A stretch of 64,000 nt of DNA from Climacteris rufus. Taxonomy: Eukaryota; Chordata; Aves; Passeriformes; Climacteridae. A model generated the notes under the pieces. That model saw only the letters and a program-made list of their open reading frames with translations, searched no databases and was not told the DNA's origin. The position numbers and the translations under genes were made by a program. This document shows positions 56,801 through 64,000 of this stretch, piece by piece. Position 1 is the stretch's first letter. Every line of letters begins with the position of its first letter. The stretch covers positions 1,666,465 to 1,730,464 of the forward strand of contig VZRZ01001217.1 of assembly GCA_013398175.1 (NCBI GenBank). Direction: 5' to 3'.

Positions 56801-59800
56801 GTGAGAAGAGAACAAGACAAGAGGTAGGCCTCTCACGAATGTTGGAGGAACATATGATTTCCAAATGGCTGACAGGACATAAAATCCATTACCTGGATTC
56901 AAATGAGGGAAAATGTTGCACCTCCAAGGTAAACTGAACAAGCTCCCATGGGAAGGTGCAAGGCAGTGTGGGATTTTGAACATGTATCTATCTCCTGGAG
57001 ACCCTTTGAAGCCTCTCAGCTGGAGCTCAGGATCATACAGGATTTGGTCAGGAACTACTGTGCACTTCATTTGCTCAACAGTGCATTTTGTGCATATATG
57101 TTTGGGGGCAGGGTTCCAAGCTTTGAATGCCTCTTTCCTTTGGGAAAGGATAATTTGGGTCATTGGTCTTCAAAGAACTTTTTGCAATAACAGTTTTGAT
57201 TTGCTCAAGGAAAGTGAATGGGAATTCTATTAGAAGTAAATGCATAGCAGAGACATCTACTACTGCTCTGTAACTGCTGGAGACTTTGCTCTTGTGTGTT
57301 TTATTCATCTCATAAAAAACAGCTTAGAACCTTGTAAAAAATATATATATAACAGAAAAGATGTGAGACTTAGCACAAATATATACCACACACATAGGCT
57401 GGTCTTTTCTTTGCGTGTATCCAATAAACTTTCCTTTTTTCTTCATGTTATTTTTGCCAACTTCCCATTGTTTCCTCATATGTGAATTTCCCTTGGCCTG
57501 GGCCATGCTACCCCCATTGTTGTTGCAGGCTTTTTCTCTCTCTACGAATTTATAGCTCTCCAATAAAAAAAAAAAGAGTGAGGATACACTTTATTAGCAG
57601 AGCCAAAGTATGTAAATGTTTATAAGAAGCAATGCTTACATTAATCTTAAGTAAACTGTAAGAACATATAAAACTTAAATGCTTAATACTTTCTGGACAC
57701 TACATTTTGGTACAGGATTAGAACTTTTGCTGGCCAAAATGTTAAGGATTAGAAGACTGGAGCTGAGATCCAGTGCTGTCCCATATAAGTTTAGAATATG
57801 GAAGGTTTTTTAAAACAGTATTTGAAGAAGTATTTGAGAGTGTTTGGGTGATATTTACAGCCAGGCCCCAGAGGGATCTTTGCATTCTTGCACTGGGTCA
57901 AAGGCCTGGATTTAGAGAAGTGGAGGACTCAATGGGCTTCTCCCAGCCAGGCATCCATCAGCACAACTACTGTCACAGTTGCCTCTGCAGTTGCTGTTCT
58001 TCATTCACATTCTCATGGAGAAGCCAGAGGCTCTGGAATGTGGATGTAGAAGCATGGTCTAAATGATCTGTCTTTTGCAAAGCAGAAGTTTGCTTTTCAA
58101 CACAGTCTTTAATTGCACAGAAGAAGTTAGGCAGAGTATTTGCACCAGCATGCTACTTATTATCAACATGGTTTTCATTTGAGAACTTTTTCTCCTAAAT
58201 CTGTTTTGAGAGTACTTTCCTTTTTTAAGATGTTGGACTTTATTTTCTTAATCTTAGGATCACTGAAATTTCCTGTAGAGGAATAATTCATGCCCTCCTC
58301 TATCTATTTTATTGTGCTCTTTCTCATATGAGATGAATTTGTAGTGCTGCCTTTTAGATAGACAAAAGCTTTCAAGGGGCAGAAAATCCTGCAAATCACT
58401 ATTTTGATGTACTGGGTATTACTGGTCTTTAAAAAACACACCTGTACCCCTTTCTGGGAGCCAGTAGCTACAGCTAGACTAAAACATTCTGGTAAAAAAA
58501 AATTACAATTTTGACCAATAAGTGTTCATTGCCATTCTTTGGAAGTACTGCAACAACCTCTGTAAATTGAGTTTTCTATTTTTTTTCCTCCCAAAATGAA
58601 TTTTTTGTTGGTGGAAAAAAGAAAGCATTTCTTCCTTCTCTCACCCATGTGAGCAGGACTGTGCATTTCACTAAAACACAGATTAATCCCATTGAGTTTT
58701 TGAAAGAAGTTGGTAAACTGTAAAGCTGGCTGGGAAGTAGCTTGCTTCCATGGGATTCCTTGGATTCCTCCTTGCAGGCTGTAGTGGGGTAGTGTAGTGG
58801 TCTCGAGTTATTTCTTGTTTGTCCCAGCAATGACATCTCCATCTTGTGACAGCTTCCAGGTATCTGAAATTTCTCTTTATTCTGCCTTGGAATGAAGACA
58901 AGTCCATGCAAACCAATGGCTCTTTCATATGCTTTCACAAAAAGCAATGACTTCTGTTTCAAATTGAAAAACTGAAGTTTTTGATCTGATTCTCTTTTCC
59001 TGAAAGGGGCTAGAGAGCCCTCCTCTGTGTTTGGAACATTATCATCAAAATCTGTTTCCATGGAATATTTAACAGAATTGTATTCTTTTATGAAGAAAAG
59101 CGCCGTGAAGAATATTCTGGCCATCTCCTACAAATGTTGCACAAGCATTTTTTAAGCATCTTATTTGGATTTGCACTTTCTTGTGGCTGAATTATGCATC
59201 TGTTGTTGTTCCTTTGTGCAGTTACTGCTTGTGTGTTGAGAGTGAAGTGAGAATATCTCATGTGTTAGGACCTCCTTTGTGCATCTTCTCACCTCCTTCA
59301 ACCTAAGCCGCTGAGGAGGTCTCTCCAGTGAAACCTGTCTATCTCTATCCATTGTAACTCACTTGTTCTGCTGACTGCAGAAACACTTTTCACACTTGAA
59401 CAACCCTTCTAGCTTGGGTCTTTTCTCAGTGATCCTCTCTGTCCTAAATACAACCAAGGAAAAATTGGTTTTATTGAAGCTGAACTTTGAAATCTTCGTT
59501 ACTTAAGTAGGTTTGATACTGGTTTACAGTCAGACGAAAGAAAAAAGACTTCACAAATGTCCACTAATAATATTTCCTTTTCACTGGTCTCCAGCTGTAG
59601 TTGTGTCTCTTTTACAGCCTGTTTCTCTTTGGTGGTCTTAAACCCAGAAGACTCCTTCCAGAGCTCTGCTGCTCATGCCAGATGCCTGCAGTGAAATTCA
59701 AGGGTGGTAGGAATGGGCTCCAGCCATTCTACAACCACAAAAATCTCCTGATGATTCAGAAATTTCATTTTAACAATAAAATGCAGGGCACAGATAACAG

Positions 59801-62047
59801 AGAAAAGAAGAAAAAAATAAGATGCAAGTGTCTCTTCTTTACATTTCATAGCTGACATCTGGTGTAACTAAAGATTTCATTAGTGCAGCTGTTGTCTTGC
59901 ACTGTCTGCTTTATACTCAGTTTTTCCTATGAAAATGTAATTCACTAAATCTGGGCTGACTGTATTGAATGTCCTGTTCTTAAGATACTTGGGTGACTGG
60001 GGGGGGTTGCTCTCACTTTATAGATAGGCTATTATCTATGTACAGCTTTATAGGATATCTAAAAAAAAAAAGGGATGGTGGTGGAAGTTACTTGAGCCAG
60101 CAGCTGGGGGAAAAAAGGAAAAAAATATTGGAACATTTATTTTTATATGCTTGGCAATAAAATTGAGACCAAAGGCCAAACTAGCAGCTGCTCTTCCTCA
60201 CTGAGATGTAGATGTTTCTTGGGAGGATCCTGAGTCCCTTTTTCCCCTTGTGAGAGCAGCATTAATCCACTGGTTCCCACATTGGAGGTGTCTGAGCTCG
60301 TTACTTCTCCTTAGAGATTGTACAGCCACAGAAAGACAAGAACTGCTCTTCTAGAGCCATAATTCTCCCATGAGTGCTCCTGATGTGCACAACTTTGTTG
60401 CTGATGCCTGTGATACCAACTCTGATTTTCAACTCTGTCATGATACCCGTGGGAGACTTGCCCTGAGTCAGATCCGTGGCTGCTGGCAGTCAGCAGGTTA
60501 CTGTCAAAGGTGGAGGTTTGCTGCACACACTGCTGGCCTGAAGGTAACCAGCTGGAAGTTTTCTCTCCTCCCAGCTCTTTTTGGTGCACATCTGTTGACA
60601 TGAAAGAAAGCCTTCAGAGTGGAAAGGCAAAATGGAGCACAGGAAGACTGTAGAAACTTGAAGGCAGTAACTGCCTGATGATGGACAAAGCTGTATTTCA
60701 CAGATAGTGAAGGGGCAGGCCTGATGATAGGAATAATCACCTTTTTCTATATTGACTTTGGTCTGTCTAGTCTTCTGCTATCTGTGTTCCTGTTTCTGAT
60801 CCTGTTTTAGGTGTGACAATTAGAGCCTTTCTGGTTGCATTTTTCAAGAAGAAATAGCTCATGTCAGTGTGTGTCCCAGTGTCAGTTGTGAGCAGCACGT
60901 CCTGCGAGTCACTGTCATGACTGTTCACAGCTGGCAGCACACATTTGGACACACGGAGAAGCTGGTAACAGAGTGTTACAAACCTGTGGGATGAGCTGTC
61001 ATCTGACCATTAATTCTGACACAAAATTTAGGTCAAATGTAAGTTAATTGCCTACATCCTTTTTCTGGTTCTAGCCTTGGTCTCCCTGTTCCAACCAAAC
61101 TGGTATTTGTGCTACTTTGAAAAACCAAGCTGATGACTGTTAAAAGGCCTGGAAGTGTTTTGCTTTTGCAGGGAAAAAAAAATCTGAATCCTAACTTTGA
61201 GCTTTGTGTACTGTGATGAAGAATGTTATCACATAATAATTCAGGGAAATTATCTCCACTCAAAGCATCTTCAGCTGACCACAGATATGTTCTATCACAT
61301 TCTTTGATACATCTTTAATGTGTTAGTGGACTTTTATATTGCATTCCATTTGTGCCTTTCCCTTTGGTCTGTCACGAGATTTTTTGTTTCATTTTATTCT
61401 TCAGCTAACAAACAAGGTTATAAGAATAAGATTGTTAGAACTATTTGCTGTTGGGTAGAAAGTTTTAATCAATCAAATGTCTTACATGTTTAACAACTGC
61501 TTTAAAACAAACAAAAAATTTATGGGGAAGAATTCATGCACAAATAATGTTGGGTTTTAGTCTATGTTTCTTATTCAATTGAAAATACCCTTGAAGTCAC
61601 TCAGATTTTTGCAGAAGTGAGAACACAGAACATCAAGCCTTGACTCTTTTAAATATGGCTTTTTATTGCATTGACAGAACATGTTTTCCTTTGATCTTTA
61701 AGTTCTGAGAAAACTCTATCAAGTGGCAGCAATGTAATGAAGGAGGAGAACAAGTGAAATCCTCTCCAGCCTTTCCACAGGCCTTGGAGAAGGCTTCATG
61801 TTCTCAAGCACAGTAGCAATTAAAGCCTCTTCACTCAGCTCCATCACTATTAAGCATGATGTGTATCTGCTGCTGTTTATTCACATCTACCCTGTGCATT
61901 GCCTAAGGTTCAAATGTGCCTGAAAAACTTACCAGGCAGACCCCTTTACCATCCCTATGTATTTTTGGCAAAAACAAGTTGAAAGTTAGGTCAGATTCCC
62001 CACTTAAAGTGAATCTGCTAAGCTTTCAGGCAGGTAGTTCTCTAATT
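47816..62047. other. Intergenic, no gene recognised
   Basis: This is a long stretch of ordinary AT-rich sequence with no exon or RNA gene. The longest open frame of the whole window is here (58576-59124, minus, 182 codons). It has G at -3 and +4 around its ATG but no recognisable domain, and a frame of this length is expected about once by chance in this much DNA. A 160-codon minus frame at 53496-53978 is likewise unrecognised. Confidence 0.5.
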
Positions 62048-62395
62048 ATAGAATCACAGAATCAGAATGGTTTGGGTTGGAAGGGACCTTAAAAACCATC
62101 TGGTTCCAACCCTCCTGCCATGGGCAGGGACACCTTCCATTGGACCAGGCTGCTCCAAGTCCCATCCAACCTGGCCTTGAACACCTCCAGGAATGGGGCA
62201 ACCACAGCTTCTCTGGGCAACCTGTGCCAGGGCCTCACCACCCTCAGAGGGAAGAAATGTTTTCTAATATCTAAGCCTACTCTCTTTTAGTTTGAATTCA
62301 TTCGCTCTTATCCTGTCACATGTTCTTGTAAAAAGTCTCTCTCCATGTTTCTTGTAGGCTCCCTTCAGGTACCGGAAGGATGATATAACCTTCAG
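62048..62395 (-). mobile_element. CR1 LINE fragment, 3' end, minus orientation (longest CR1 copy in the window)
   Basis: The + strand reads atagaatcacagaatcagaa, tggtttgggttggaaggga, ccatgggcagggacaccttc, caacctggccttgaacacct, cttctctgggcaacctgtgc and cctcaccaccctcagaggga. It continues gtctctctccatgtttcttg and aggctcccttcaggtaccgg. This is the reverse complement of about 350 bases of the 3' end of avian CR1, including the region bordering the end of its second reading frame. It is little diverged from the family pattern, so it is a relatively young copy. The 5' truncation is typical. Confidence 0.96.
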
Positions 62396-63027
62396 TGGGA
62401 TCCAGGTTAACATGAAGAACAGACAGCTCATGTTTGTTTTCCATATCCTTAGAACCTATATACTAATAAAAAATAGCTGAAAAAACCTAATAAATTAAGA
62501 AGAGGACAAGGCAGGAATTTTTGAGGAAAATATAATTTGGAGATTCTGATCTTTTTCCAAGCCAGAACAGCTTTCAAGATAAAAGTCTGTTTCAGTCAGT
62601 TTCTGATTTTTTTACACTAAATTTTGAGCAAAAGCATCCATAAATTGCACTTTTGGCATAATTTAAATGAAAGATTTTGTTTTCCAGAGCTAAATTATTA
62701 TTTGTGATGCAAAACTATGTTTAAACAAAAAGGTCAACATTGAAATATCATGTATCCTAAAGACACAGTTCTGTCTAACTGCAAAGAGAGAGGGTTTATT
62801 TGCTTGGTCACAACTCTTGGAGCACAGGCAGGTGAACTTGGATCTACTTGTCCAAATGTAGGCAGAAGTATCACATGGAAGCTGCACTGTCAACCACAGG
62901 AGTAAAACTATGTTGTCATTTCCAAGCTGGTGCTTATATTTGGATTGTTGATAACTCTGGAATGGGTTTATCTGTTTGGGAGCAGAAGTAGAGATGAGAC
63001 TTGCAACTTCACCTCTATTGTCTAGAC
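62396..63027. other. Intergenic, no feature recognised
   Basis: This AT-rich sequence lies between two CR1 fragments. No gene or repeat was identified. Confidence 0.5.
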
Positions 63028-63140
63028 CACAGAATAACACTGACTGCAGGGGATCTTCTGGAAGTCATCTGGTTGAACCTCTTGCTCAAAGCAAGTCAGC
63101 TTCAGAGTGGGTTCCGGTTCAGACTTGGATCAGGGTTCCA
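63028..63140 (-). mobile_element. Older CR1 LINE fragment, minus orientation
   Basis: The + strand reads ggggatcttctggaagtcat, ctggttgaacctcttgctca, aagcaagtcagcttcagagt and acttggatcagggt. It follows the reverse complement of an older avian CR1 subfamily (GAGGTCATCTGGTCCAACC..TGCTCAAAGCAGG..TCAG). It is more diverged than the neighbouring copy at 62048. Borders are approximate. Confidence 0.78.
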
Positions 63141-64000
63141 CTTCAGGTTGCCAGACAGGAGTTCACAGGGTTTGGGTGATGTTTTGAGCAGATTTGTACT
63201 CCAGCTCTGTACTCTGGGAGAGAAGCCATTTATAATGTGGGCAGCAGAATTTCACTGATGAAAAGTAAAAAGTCTCACAAATTATATGTTGAGATTAAGA
63301 ACAGAATTTATGCCAATTCAGGGCAGTATGTAATATCTGTGCAAGCAGACACCTGGCAGAGCAGCACCAAGTGCCACAAGAAAAGGCTGCCCCAGAGCAA
63401 CAGCTGGTTTGTCAGGAGAGGAGCAGCGTGGACCATGTGGGCAGACAATTCCACAAGCAGTGGCCCTGATGTGGCACATGGCAGTGCTGCCAGCAGCCCA
63501 GCACAAGTGCTGGCAGCTGGATTGGTGAGTGTGCTTTGTCTCTCTGTGCGAATGGGGACAGTAGCTAAGTGCCTCTCTGGTGCCTGGCCAATCTGTCTGA
63601 GGCACAGCCCTGGCCACAAGGCTGTGACATGGCTCTGTGACACCCTGCCAAGAGCTCATGAGTGGGACCAACCATCCTCTAGAGCATCTCCTTGTCTCTT
63701 CTCTAGTCTGCTTGAAATTGTGCCCTCCTGTTCAGGGTGGCCATCCTGAACTGCTGTGACCTAACCCAAGAGGTGCTCTGACCGTGATTCCAGGAATGAG
63801 AGAGATCCCTGGGGAAGGTGGTTGTATCCAATGGCTTGTGACCTCTGGCTGTGGTTGCAGCTGAAAAGTCATCACGGGGTGTGGGTTGCAGAGGTCGTGC
63901 TTGTGGAACAATCTGCTCAGGCAGTCTTGGCATGGGATGGGGATTTAGCACTGAAGCCCAGTGATGAGACAGGAACCGCCCCATGGGGAGCTGTGCAAGG
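63141..64000. other. Moderately GC-rich intergenic sequence, no gene recognised
   Basis: From about 63340 the sequence becomes more GC-rich and carries a 170-codon + frame (63237-63749) and a 93-codon minus frame (63703-63984). Neither resembles a known family. A consensus-like donor (attgGTGAGT) occurs at about 63522-63531. The segment runs off the window end, so a repeat or exon continuing beyond 64000 cannot be excluded. Confidence 0.4.

Noticed and set aside
58576..59124. 182-codon open frame on the minus strand, the longest in the window, with a good ATG context
   Set aside because: No recognisable domain or composition of a real protein. With about 1 stop per 19 codons, a frame of this length is expected roughly once by chance in 64 kb read in six frames.

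Overview
The window is vertebrate nuclear DNA, almost certainly from a bird. The evidence is an intron-split gene with GT-AG junctions, a background poor in CpG, several copies of the avian-type CR1 retrotransposon 3' end, and a solo LTR of a class II-like endogenous retrovirus. A 32-base run of N at 16595-16626 marks a draft assembly gap. No prokaryotic features (operons, Shine-Dalgarno sites, CRISPR arrays) are present. Almost all open reading frames here are chance frames in non-coding DNA.

Region 1 (1 to about 4.8-5.9 kb, + strand) holds the last five coding exons of HAO1, which encodes hydroxyacid oxidase 1 (peroxisomal glycolate oxidase). The coding segments are 197-372, 860-951, 3478-3636, 3880-3949 and 4320-4390. 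Joined in frame they cover residues 183-370 of a protein of the usual 370 residues. They include the FMN-binding lysine, the catalytic His and Arg in NHGARQLDG, the FMN phosphate-binding DGGVR and GRP segments, and a C-terminal SKI peroxisomal targeting tripeptide. The first exons lie upstream of the window. Candidate poly(A) signals follow at 4797, 5714 and 5873.

Region 2 (about 5.9-64 kb) contains no gene I can support. From known synteny (in human, the 3' side of HAO1 faces a long gene-poor interval reaching BMP2), I infer that this is the HAO1 end of the BMP2 gene desert. Its contents are mostly repeats and possible regulatory DNA. They include a palindromic MITE-like relic at 7.9-8.0 kb and CR1 fragments at 10.8, 17.7, 62.0 and 63.0 kb. 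There is also an ancient CR1 3' end at 35.5 kb and a solo LTR at 38.6-39.1 kb with a probable 6-bp target duplication. Small tandem repeats, microsatellites and hairpin-forming inverted repeats are scattered throughout.

The most notable non-genic feature is a CpG-rich domain at about 13.9-16.6 kb. Its core, about 15.29-15.70 kb, meets ordinary CpG-island criteria by eye count. It lies about 11 kb past the HAO1 stop codon and has no recognisable coding gene. A near-consensus CTCF-like site sits at its edge and a motif-dense stretch lies next to it. It could be a distal enhancer, an insulator, or the promoter of an unannotated long non-coding RNA. I found no evidence for a new enzymatic or defence system here.
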